Shown here one piece after another: positions 22,963 to 28,877 of a DNA stretch of 28,877 bases. A program made the position numbers and the translations under genes. Location: NCBI GenBank assembly GCA_949289625.1, contig CASEPH010000292.1:1-28877 (forward strand). The letters run 5' to 3'. Positions within the stretch are counted from its first letter, which is position 1; each line of letters opens with the position of its first letter. A model generated the notes under the pieces. It was not told where the DNA came from. It worked only from the letters and a program-made list of their open reading frames with translations, and ran no database searches. The stretch comes from an uncultured Clostridia bacterium (GTDB taxonomy: Bacteria; Bacillota_A; Clostridia; Oscillospirales; Oscillospiraceae).

Positions 22963-23065
22963 GCACAAATTGTCAGTAATTTCAACCTTTTTTCCTTCGC
23001 ATACAAAGAACCCTCCAATTCTTTCCCTTCTATTTTTTACTTTTGTGTCCATATAATCTTCACAC

Positions 23066-23104
23066 AAAAGGCCCTCAAGACTAAGTCGTCTTGAAGGCCT
23101 TTTT
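23066..23104. terminator. Bidirectional terminator hairpin
   Basis: A 16-bp stem with one A-C mismatch (23066-23081 with 23088-23103) is flanked by A and T tracts. It ends the minus-strand DUF5655 gene 18 nt earlier and insulates the lipoprotein gene. Confidence 0.85.
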
Positions 23105-23121
23105 ATGCATGTTATAATCTT

Positions 23122-23517
23122 TTATCGCCGCTTTTCCAAATTGGCCATGTGCCATGCTTCCTTTAGATAGAAAAGCAGCTCCTCATCCAGATCCTCCGGC
23201 CCTCGCACCACCGTATGGTAGGTAATCCTGGTGGGAGAAATGGGAACCGTCATGGCAATCCTGTGCCATTCAATGGCATGATCCAGCCCAAAGGTCAGCA
23301 AAATAGCGGACCGATCCCCTGCAGCCAGCTTTCCCGTAGGAATGGATATAGCCAAAAAGCCAATGCGACCCTTCAGCGTGATTTGCGTTTTCTGCACCTT
23401 CATTACCGTCTCCGGGAACTGCCGTTCCAGCCATGGGGCCAGACTTTCCTCCCACAGCGGCAACGCCTCTGGACGCTTCAGAAAAAATAAAATGCTTTCC
23501 TCTGTCAAAAGCTTCAT
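23122..23517 (-). CDS. DUF5655 family protein
   Basis: This small soluble protein has 131 residues. The sequence MKVQKTQITLKGRIGFLAISIP, then AILLTFGLDHAIEWHRI, then TRITYHTVVRGPEDLDEELLFYLKEAW follows the DUF5655 pattern, a YdhG/YjbR-like fold that often handles transport or binding of small molecules with no proven function. The ATG at 23515-23517 has GGAGGT 10 nt upstream; the longer frame from 23649 lacks a site and would cross the promoter. It is a single gene, divergent from the SnoaL-like operon across a 239-nt gap. Confidence 0.8.
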   Translation of the reverse strand: MKLLTEESILFFLKRPEALPLWEESLAPWLERQFPETVMKVQKTQITLKGRIGFLAISIPTGKLAAGDRSAILLTFGLDHAIEWHRIAMTVPISPTRITYHTVVRGPEDLDEELLFYLKEAWHMANLEKRR

Positions 23518-23548
23518 ATTTAGTCCCACCTCCCTACGGTATGCCACC

Positions 23549-23577
23549 ATTCTACCATGTTTGGGGTTCCTTTGCCA
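23549..23577 (-). promoter_or_regulatory. DUF5655 gene promoter
   Basis: On the minus strand TGGCAA (23572-23577), 17 nt and TAGAAT (23549-23554) lie about 30 nt before the start. The rest of the divergent gap to 23756 is A/T-rich. No convincing promoter for the SnoaL-like operon stands out there; the best weak match is TTGCAG, 17 nt, TAAACT near 23690-23718. Confidence 0.6.
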
Positions 23578-23756
23578 TAGGCTCTGTTTCTCTTTTGTAC
23601 ATAAAAACCCTTGCAAATTCAGCAGCTTCCAGCTTTTTTTCTTTGCCACAAAGTGCTAAAAGTGAAAGGAAAAATCAGATTGTGATACTTGCAGTTACGA
23701 GCAATTCCCGCTAAACTAAAAATAGAATTCTTAATATAAGAACAGGAGGAACCGAT

Positions 23757-24461
23757 ATGTCATATAAACATCCCCCTTTGACGGTGCTGCATATGGCCGA
23801 CGTGGTGGAAGACACCACCGCCATTGCGAACCTCATGGGTGCTTTCACCTTCCTGACCTGCTACAAGCAGCATGCACGTCAGTTTGAAAGCTGGAGCAAA
23901 AACAATCCCACGCTGACGCTGAATGACGGGAAATATGAGGGCTATGAGGCCGTCAAGGGCTTTTTCGTAGACTATAACGAGGCCCAGACCAAGTGGGCCA
24001 ACGAGGTCATGCGGAAGCTGCATCCCGAGGAGCTGGGCGGCAAGTCCGACGAGGAGATTTGGGCCGTGGGCTCCAACACCGTTCTGAACTTCACCACACC
24101 TCTGATTGAGGTGGCCTTCGACGGTCAGACCGCCAAGGGCATCTGGTACGTCTATGGCGCCACCACCGAGGTCTATTCCAAGGGCCCCAAGGCCGCCTGG
24201 AACTTTGGCCGCTGCGCGGTGGACTTTGTTAAGGAAGACGGTCAGTGGAAGATCTGGCACATGATGATGTTTACGGACATTGCCTGCCCTGTGGGCGGCA
24301 ACTGGGGCCGGGATAAGATGTACGCCCATGAAGGTGCGCCCATTCCGGAGCCTACCGTAAAGAAGGAGTTCTATCACGGCTACGACGAGAATTTCGTCTC
24401 CCTGGTGGAACCGCCTCTGCCGGAGCCCTATGACACCTTTGCCAACACGTTCAGCTATTGA
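23757..24461 (+). CDS. SnoaL/NTF2-like protein, paralogue A
   Basis: This protein of 234 residues belongs to the SnoaL-like group (long type) of the NTF2 superfamily. It has an N-terminal helix, then SWSKNNPTLTLNDGKYEGYEAVKGFFVDY, LNFTTPLIEVAFDGQTAKGIWYVYG, and DFVKEDGQWKIWHMMMFTDIACPVGGNW. A C-terminal extension ends in PLPEPYDTFANTFSY. Compared with the two following paralogues the N-terminal helix motif H-A-[FY]-Y-H-A is missing (here GAFTFLTCYKQ), so a presumed active-site histidine pair is absent. AGGAGG lies 7 nt before the ATG. It is the first gene of the operon; the stop is 14 nt before paralogue B. Substrate unknown; the family includes dehydratases, cyclases and non-enzymatic binders. 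Confidence 0.85.
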   Translation: MSYKHPPLTVLHMADVVEDTTAIANLMGAFTFLTCYKQHARQFESWSKNNPTLTLNDGKYEGYEAVKGFFVDYNEAQTKWANEVMRKLHPEELGGKSDEEIWAVGSNTVLNFTTPLIEVAFDGQTAKGIWYVYGATTEVYSKGPKAAWNFGRCAVDFVKEDGQWKIWHMMMFTDIACPVGGNWGRDKMYAHEGAPIPEPTVKKEFYHGYDENFVSLVEPPLPEPYDTFANTFSY

Positions 24462-24475
24462 GGAGGTGCAGTAAC

Positions 24476-25159
24476 ATGGCAAAAAACATCAGAGAATACA
24501 CGCCGGAGGAGAAGATCCAGCGTGCGTATGATATGATTCAGATCAAAAACGTCATGGCCCGGCACGCCTTCTATCATGCGGCTTCCCGCCATGACATCGA
24601 AATGGAGACCCTTTGGGCCCACAACGCCCCCAACGTGAGCTGGGGCAACATGGGCGGTTTCCAGATTGGACGGGATGTGGTTTGGGATTTCTATGTCAAG
24701 CCCCATATCGGCAAGGTCTGCAAACCCGGTGAGGCCTTCATGCATACCCTGACCACGCCCCTGATCGAGATTGCTGGAGACGGCAAGACCGCCCAGGCCA
24801 TGTGGTATACCCCTGGCTACGGCACCGGCCGTGGTCCCGGTGCTCCCGACGACGCTCCGCTGAAGGGCGAGTGGATGTACGAGCGCTATGCCATCGACTT
24901 CATCAAGGAAGATGGCGAGTGGAAGATTTGGCACTTCTTTGTTGGAACCGACTTCAGCTTTGAGGCCGGCACCGAATATGTAGAGCGTGAGATGCCGCCC
25001 ATGGGCGAGCGGAAGCCCGAACGGGGCGTCCTGCGCATTCCCAATTTCTATACGTCCAAATATGGCTGGAGCAGCTATCCCCATTTCCCTGTGCCGTATG
25101 AGACCTGGACGCCGGAGATCAGCTACGGCCCCGAGCCGTTTATGAAGGAGGGGGAATAA
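24476..25159 (+). CDS. SnoaL/NTF2-like protein, paralogue B
   Basis: This protein of 227 residues has the same architecture as its neighbours: VMARHAFYHAASRHDIEMETLWA, then GGFQIGRDVVWDFYV. MHTLTTPLIEIAGDGKTAQAMWYTPGYG, FIKEDGEWKIWHFFVGTDFS and a C-terminal tail with FPVPYETWTPEISYGPE follow. The helix motif HAFYHA with two histidines four apart is intact, as is the His of WKIWH; these are the likely catalytic or ligand-binding residues by comparison with SnoaL-type enzymes. The ATG at 24476 has AGGAGG 9 nt upstream, directly after the stop of paralogue A. Only 3 nt separate it from paralogue C. Confidence 0.87.
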   Translation: MAKNIREYTPEEKIQRAYDMIQIKNVMARHAFYHAASRHDIEMETLWAHNAPNVSWGNMGGFQIGRDVVWDFYVKPHIGKVCKPGEAFMHTLTTPLIEIAGDGKTAQAMWYTPGYGTGRGPGAPDDAPLKGEWMYERYAIDFIKEDGEWKIWHFFVGTDFSFEAGTEYVEREMPPMGERKPERGVLRIPNFYTSKYGWSSYPHFPVPYETWTPEISYGPEPFMKEGE

Positions 25160-25162
25160 GTC

Positions 25163-25939
25163 ATGACAGAACTGGAGCTGAGAGCCCACAGAATCGAAGC
25201 CGTGGGCGCCATTGAAAACCTGATGAGCCTGCACGCCTATTATCATGCTGCTGACCAGAACCGGGAGGAACTGCTCAACTGCTGGTCCAAAACCCGTGGC
25301 CCCGAGGTCATCTGGAGCCAGAACTTTGGTCGCTGGAAGGGTATGCACAAGCTGATGCCCATGTATGCAGGCGACAACAAATATACCGACGCCGAATGGC
25401 TCAAGGGCAAAATTATCAAGGCCCATCCCGAAATGGAAGCCGAAATCAAGGATCTGGACGGTCGTGCTCTGGCAGAGATGCCGGTCCACACCCTGGCTTC
25501 TCCTATTATTGAAGTATCCGCCGACGGCATGAGCGCCAAGGGCGTCTGGTATACGCCGGGCTTCGCCTTACGGCACGACTATGTCAAGGGTACCGCCCAG
25601 GTCACCTGGATGTGGGAAAAATACGGCGGCGACTTTATCTATGAGGACGGCGAATGGCGCTTCCTGCGACTGCTGATCTGCATGGATATGACTGCCGGTG
25701 CCGATACCAGCTGCTGGACCGAACCCAGAAAGCCCATGGGTCCGCCTCCCGAGGAGGAAGCCCACGATCCTGACGATCCCGACGGCAAGCGTGGTAAGTC
25801 TCCTGCTATGGGCGGTGCCGTCAACGTGGAGAAAGATGAGCCCGGTCGGTATACCGACTACAAGCCCATCCGTATTCCCACGGAAACACCTAAGCTGCCT
25901 GAACCCTTTGAATCTCTGGAGACCACCTGGGAGTATTGA
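25163..25939 (+). CDS. SnoaL/NTF2-like protein, paralogue C
   Basis: This protein of 258 residues is the longest of the three. It contains LMSLHAYYHAADQNREELLNCWSK, VIWSQNFGRWKGMHKLM, VHTLASPIIEVSADGMSAKGVWYTPGFALR and WMWEKYGGDFIYEDGEWRFLRLLICMDM. The [KR]IWH of the others reads RFLRL here, so that His is lost while the HAYYHA pair is kept. An acidic Pro/Asp-rich insert (MGPPPEEEAHDPDDPDG) precedes the shared tail LPEPFESLETTWEY. The ribosome site AGGAGGGGG lies in the end of gene B, so translation is coupled. The three copies have evidently split in active-site content, which suggests different partners or substrates. Confidence 0.86.
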   Translation: MTELELRAHRIEAVGAIENLMSLHAYYHAADQNREELLNCWSKTRGPEVIWSQNFGRWKGMHKLMPMYAGDNKYTDAEWLKGKIIKAHPEMEAEIKDLDGRALAEMPVHTLASPIIEVSADGMSAKGVWYTPGFALRHDYVKGTAQVTWMWEKYGGDFIYEDGEWRFLRLLICMDMTAGADTSCWTEPRKPMGPPPEEEAHDPDDPDGKRGKSPAMGGAVNVEKDEPGRYTDYKPIRIPTETPKLPEPFESLETTWEY

Positions 25940-25984
25940 TCGGTTTACCGTTGCGTATGCACGGATAAATGAAGGGGGAACAAA

Positions 25985-26602
25985 ATGAAATCCATCAAAG
26001 AATTTGTTATGAGCGACATGTGGGGGCACATTCTCATGTCTGGTCCCGATGTTCGTGGCTATATTGAGGGAACCATGTACAAAACTGCCGAGGAGCAGCA
26101 CAAATACTGCCAGGGCATTATGACGGTTTACCCCCATATGATGTTGGCCAATTTCACCAATTGGCTTTGGCCCGAGGGCGCTCCAAAGCCCTATCAGAGC
26201 TTTATGGAGCCCAGCGTGGAGGCCCTGCAGGCAAAGGTATTCCCTGTGTTGGAGCAGGCCTTTGCACCCGGTCTTTCCCAGGAACAGCGCGGCGACCTGT
26301 TGATTCCGCTGTTCACGGATGTCATTCCGAAGCATGTGCTGACAGGGTTCTATGACTACATGTTTATGGGACAGCCGGACTGCAAAGATATCGCCACCTT
26401 CTGGCCCACAGTTGCACCTGTACTGAATCTGACCGCTCGGATGCTGAAAGCGGCTTACGGTCCGGATATGCCCACCGAGGAAAAGGCGGAAGCCTTCCTG
26501 TTCTTGGGCACCAGATTCTCCTACCTGTTGCTGAAGCGCTGGTATGACTGGCAGTTCGGCGCTGAGAAGATGGAAATGCCGCCTCCGCCGCCCCAGGGCT
26601 GA
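25985..26602 (+). CDS. Unrecognised alpha-helical protein at the end of the SnoaL-like operon
   Basis: This protein of 205 residues is one I do not recognise. It appears all-helical and rich in Met, Phe, Tyr and Trp, with no signal peptide and no clear transmembrane helix. It contains EFVMSDMWGHILMSGPDVRGY, MTVYPHMMLANFTNWLWPEG, IPLFTDVIPKHVLTGFYDYMFMG and YLLLKRWYDWQFGAEKM. The C-terminus ends MPPPPPQG, which recalls the proline tail of the beta-helix protein near 2.5 kb. GGGGGA lies 5 nt before the ATG, 45 nt after paralogue C, followed by a strong terminator. It may be a partner or a ligand-binding protein for the SnoaL-like set; this is a guess from position only. Confidence 0.75.
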   Translation: MKSIKEFVMSDMWGHILMSGPDVRGYIEGTMYKTAEEQHKYCQGIMTVYPHMMLANFTNWLWPEGAPKPYQSFMEPSVEALQAKVFPVLEQAFAPGLSQEQRGDLLIPLFTDVIPKHVLTGFYDYMFMGQPDCKDIATFWPTVAPVLNLTARMLKAAYGPDMPTEEKAEAFLFLGTRFSYLLLKRWYDWQFGAEKMEMPPPPPQG

Positions 26603-26610
26603 CGACATAC

Positions 26611-26645
26611 AAAAATACCGTCTCCATAAGGAGGCGGTATTTTTT
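26611..26645 (+). terminator. Terminator of the SnoaL-like operon
   Basis: A stem of about 15 bp with one wobble (26611-26625 with 26630-26645) and a 4-nt loop ends in a run of six Ts, 8 nt after the stop. Confidence 0.9.
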
Positions 26646-26675
26646 CATCCTTCGAGCACGTCACTGCATCATTTA

Positions 26676-26934
26676 TTATAATGCGTACTGAACAAAGCCG
26701 AAAGCCTTGAAAACCAAGGCTTTCAAGGCCAATTGGCTTTGTTCAGTGCAAGGATTTCGGGTAAAACCGCCCAAAATCCTTGCACCTTCCGCTGGAGCGC
26801 CCCAGCGTTCCAGCGAAAATACGCATTGTAACAATGTCTGGATTTCGCAAAACAGCCAAAATTAGCTGTTTTTGCGGAATTGCGCGGCCCTTGCCGCGCG
26901 AATAAACCGCTTTGCGGTTTATTCAGTAGACATT
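26676..26934. repeat. Tandem pair of three-hairpin structured elements
   Basis: The 341-nt gap after the operon terminator holds no gene but two multi-branched inverted-repeat units. Unit 1 is closed by 26676-26687/26820-26831 (12 bp). It contains hairpins with arms 26688-26699/26735-26746 (with an inner stem 26700-26708/26716-26724), 26746-26757/26774-26785 and 26790-26796/26809-26815. Unit 2 is closed by AATGTCT/AGACATT (26833-26839/26928-26934). It contains hairpins 26842-26856/26865-26880, 26882-26888/26893-26899 and 26900-26910/26914-26924. The sequence is built almost wholly of paired segments, without T-runs. The direct repeat TTATTATAA flanks the pair (26674-26682 and 26934-26942, approximately), like a target duplication. 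Confidence 0.75.
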
Positions 26935-26943
26935 ATTATAAAT

Positions 26944-27771
26944 TTAATCGATTCCAAATACTGTGTGGCAGGCTTTGGCTACGCCGTCTTCCCAGGAAAA
27001 TCCGGTGATATGATCCGCGGCTTGACGGCAGGTTTCGCTGGCATTTTGTACCGCGATACCAGTTCCAGCCCATGCCAGCATTTCCGCATCATTGTCCGCA
27101 TTGCCAAAGGCGGCCGTCTCCTCCTGCAAAATCCCAAGCCTGTCCGCCAAAAAGGCCAGCGCACGATGCTTCCCGCAGTCCTGATGGCTAATCTCAACCA
27201 TGGCCGGATCCGAGGAGGTCACATAAATTCCCGCCACTGTCTCCAACAGTGCCATCATTCGTTCTCTGGATGGAGCATCCCGAACCATCAGGTCCAGGCT
27301 GTCCAGCTGGTCCCGATGCAGATTCATAAAAGCATGAAAATCCTCTACAGGTTTCCGAGTTGCCTGTACATAGGCAATATGCCCCGGTGCCGCCAGATAA
27401 GGAGATGGATCTCGGACATAGTCCGCCTGGGCATAGGCCAATCCTTCCACGAATGCCTCATAGGCAATCGGTTCATTTTGAGTTAGCTCCAAAATTTGCT
27501 CCACTGCTTTTCCCGGAATCGTCCGGCGCAGCAGAAGCGTCTTGGTTTGCAGGTCATAAATCGCAGCCCCGTTGCCGGTGATGGCGTAACGGATCCATGG
27601 GAATTCCAAGATCTCCTGAGGAATCGTACTCAGCGGCCTTCCTGTAGCCACCACCACCTGGCTTCCTTGTTGGGCGGCTTTTTGCAGGGCTTGTCGGTTT
27701 CCAGGGGACAGCCTGCCATTTAGATCCAGCGCTGTGTCATCCAGATCCAATGCAATTAGTTTGGGTAGCAT
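26944..27771 (-). CDS. Cof-type HAD-superfamily phosphatase
   Basis: This protein of 275 residues is a cytoplasmic hydrolase of HAD class IIB, acting on sugar phosphates or other phosphorylated metabolites. Motif I is IALDLDDTAL with nucleophile Asp9 and general acid Asp11; motif II lies at VVVATGR. Lys in the QDCGKHRALAFLADRLG region fits motif III, and motif IV is FGNADNDAEML. The region between motifs II and III forms the usual cap. The ATG at 27769-27771 has GGAG about 11 nt upstream; a GTG at 27795 would overlap the upstream gene. It follows the CoA-transferase by 17 nt and is probably co-transcribed. Confidence 0.92.
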   Translation of the reverse strand: MLPKLIALDLDDTALDLNGRLSPGNRQALQKAAQQGSQVVVATGRPLSTIPQEILEFPWIRYAITGNGAAIYDLQTKTLLLRRTIPGKAVEQILELTQNEPIAYEAFVEGLAYAQADYVRDPSPYLAAPGHIAYVQATRKPVEDFHAFMNLHRDQLDSLDLMVRDAPSRERMMALLETVAGIYVTSSDPAMVEISHQDCGKHRALAFLADRLGILQEETAAFGNADNDAEMLAWAGTGIAVQNASETCRQAADHITGFSWEDGVAKACHTVFGID

Positions 27772-27788
27772 ATGTAAACAAGCTCCAT

Positions 27789-28877
27789 TTACCACAGCAG
27801 CAATTTTTGCGCTTGCTGCCGAAGCTCAGCCCGAAAATCTGGGTGCGCCACAGCAATAAGATTTTCCACCCGCTGCCGGACGCTGCGGCCTCGCAGTGGT
27901 GCAATGCCATATTCCGTTACCACATAGTCCGCCTCATTACGGCTCAGGGTCACCACGCTGCCCGGCTCCAGCTGGGCAGTAATGCTGGACACTGTACCGT
28001 GCCGCTTGGTGGACGCCACAGCAATGATTCCTCTGCCGTTTTTGGCATGGACTGCCCCTACCGCCATATCCGCCTGTCCGCCGGATCCGGAATACTGCCG
28101 GGAACCAATGGATTCCGAACATATCTGTCCCGTCAGATCCACCGACAAGCAGGAGTTAATGGACACAAAATTGTCGTTCATTGCCACCACCTGGGGGTTG
28201 TTGACGGTTTCTCCCCGCAGCATCAGCACGCTGGGATTGTTGTCCAGCATATCATACAGTTCCTGGGTTCCGTAGGCAAAAGTCCCCACCATTTTCCCCG
28301 GCAGATAGGTTTTCTTTCGACCAGTGATGACGCCCGCGTTGACCAGATCCACCATAGAATTGGTCAGCATCTCCGAATGCACGCCCAAATCGTGCTTGCC
28401 CATCAGCGCCTGCGCTGCCGCATCGGGAATGCCCCCAATGCCCAACTGAATGCAGTCTCCGTCCTGGACCATGGAGGCGATATACTCCCCAATGATTTTT
28501 TCCGTCTCTGTGGGCTGGCTTTGGGGCAGATAGGGCAACGGAGTTGCCGCCTCCACCACCATGTCCACGTCTCGAATATGGACCTCCGTATCTCCGAATA
28601 CGCTGGGCAAATTGGGGTTGATCTGTAGAATAATGCGATCTGCGGCCTCCAAAAACGCCCGCTCATGGATCAGACAAAGGGGAATCTTCATATAGCCATG
28701 GGCGTCCATAGGGGTGGCAGCCGCAATAAACACATTGCAGCCGTTGACACTGATCCAGCGTCCGGCTCCATTGTGCAGATCTCCGGGATAGTAGCTGAAA
28801 AGGCCTCCTTCCCGTCCCTTTCTGGTGGCGCCCATCAGAAAGGTGATGTCCATATCAAAGGTATCCCGATAGATGGG
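27789..28877 (-). CDS. Second acetyl-CoA hydrolase/transferase family CoA-transferase, N-terminus outside window
   Basis: The frame is open to the right edge, giving 363 residues of an expected 430-450; about 80 N-terminal residues are missing. Family features are AAATPMDAHGYMKI and LGIGGIPDAAAQALMGKHDLG. GVHSEMLTNSMVDLVNAGVITG holds the likely catalytic Glu, and SIGSRQYSGSGGQADM, VVTEYGIAPLRGRSVRQRV and HPDFRAEL follow. It is clearly a paralogue of the protein at 17.9-19.2 kb but differs throughout, so it is not a recent copy. It probably serves a different acid, and it is followed by the HAD phosphatase. Confidence 0.93.
   Translation of the reverse strand, partial: PIYRDTFDMDITFLMGATRKGREGGLFSYYPGDLHNGAGRWISVNGCNVFIAAATPMDAHGYMKIPLCLIHERAFLEAADRIILQINPNLPSVFGDTEVHIRDVDMVVEAATPLPYLPQSQPTETEKIIGEYIASMVQDGDCIQLGIGGIPDAAAQALMGKHDLGVHSEMLTNSMVDLVNAGVITGRKKTYLPGKMVGTFAYGTQELYDMLDNNPSVLMLRGETVNNPQVVAMNDNFVSINSCLSVDLTGQICSESIGSRQYSGSGGQADMAVGAVHAKNGRGIIAVASTKRHGTVSSITAQLEPGSVVTLSRNEADYVVTEYGIAPLRGRSVRQRVENLIAVAHPDFRAELRQQAQKLLLW

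Noticed and set aside
22852..23067. Upstream extension of the lipoprotein gene by 72 residues
   Set aside because: The extension would hide the lipoprotein signal peptide and would start upstream of the promoter; the inner ATG has a strong ribosome site.
26676..26934. tRNA or tRNA-like gene from the cloverleaf shape
   Set aside because: Stem lengths and the unit size do not fit a tRNA, and no TPsiC-like GTTCGA loop or CCA-type end was found.

Overview
The window looks like a chromosomal piece of an anaerobic, low-to-mid GC Firmicute of class Clostridia, probably an Oscillospiraceae-type gut bacterium. This is inferred from strong AGGAGG ribosome sites in front of nearly every gene, HPr kinase, AzlC/AzlD, a PucR regulator, a lipoprotein solute-binding protein, acetate/butyrate-type CoA-transferases and DUF4330/CsaB wall-polymer genes. 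No rRNA, tRNA, transposase, phage gene or CRISPR array was found.

Layout. 1-2.4 kb: a MATE transporter (cut by the left edge) and hprK on the minus strand, divergent from rpmB (ribosomal protein L28). 2.4-5.1 kb: a beta-helix protein with a proline-rich tail (minus), divergent from an azlC-azlD amino-acid exporter pair. 5.1-9.2 kb, all minus: galM, an ASCH-domain protein, an NTF2-like protein with an SDR dehydrogenase, and an orphan ParB/Noc-like protein. 9.3-10.5 kb, plus: a small protein with S-layer-homology-like repeats and a nitroreductase. 10.4-10.7 kb: an array of six hairpins containing a 32-nt direct repeat.

10.9-17.7 kb is one plus-strand operon for a surface polymer: an O-antigen-ligase-like polymerase/ligase, a GT4 glycosyltransferase, two DUF4330 membrane-anchored proteins, a glycosyltransferase fused to a CsaB-type pyruvyl transferase, and a FliB-like protein. 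The FliB-like reading frame appears to start at a non-standard ATA codon. Pyruvylated wall polymer is the usual ligand of SLH domains, so this operon and the SLH-like protein at 9.4 kb may be linked.

17.9-28.9 kb looks metabolic. It holds a CoA-transferase, a PucR regulator and an orphan solute-binding lipoprotein on the minus strand; the last two share a 15-nt promoter sequence. Next comes a DUF5655 protein, divergent from a plus-strand operon of three tandem SnoaL/NTF2-like paralogues and one unrecognised helical protein. A double three-hairpin structured element follows. The window ends with a Cof-type HAD phosphatase and a second CoA-transferase (cut by the right edge).

The most unusual items are the SnoaL-like operon, the two hairpin-array elements, the glycosyltransferase-CsaB fusion and the FliB-like gene with no standard start codon.
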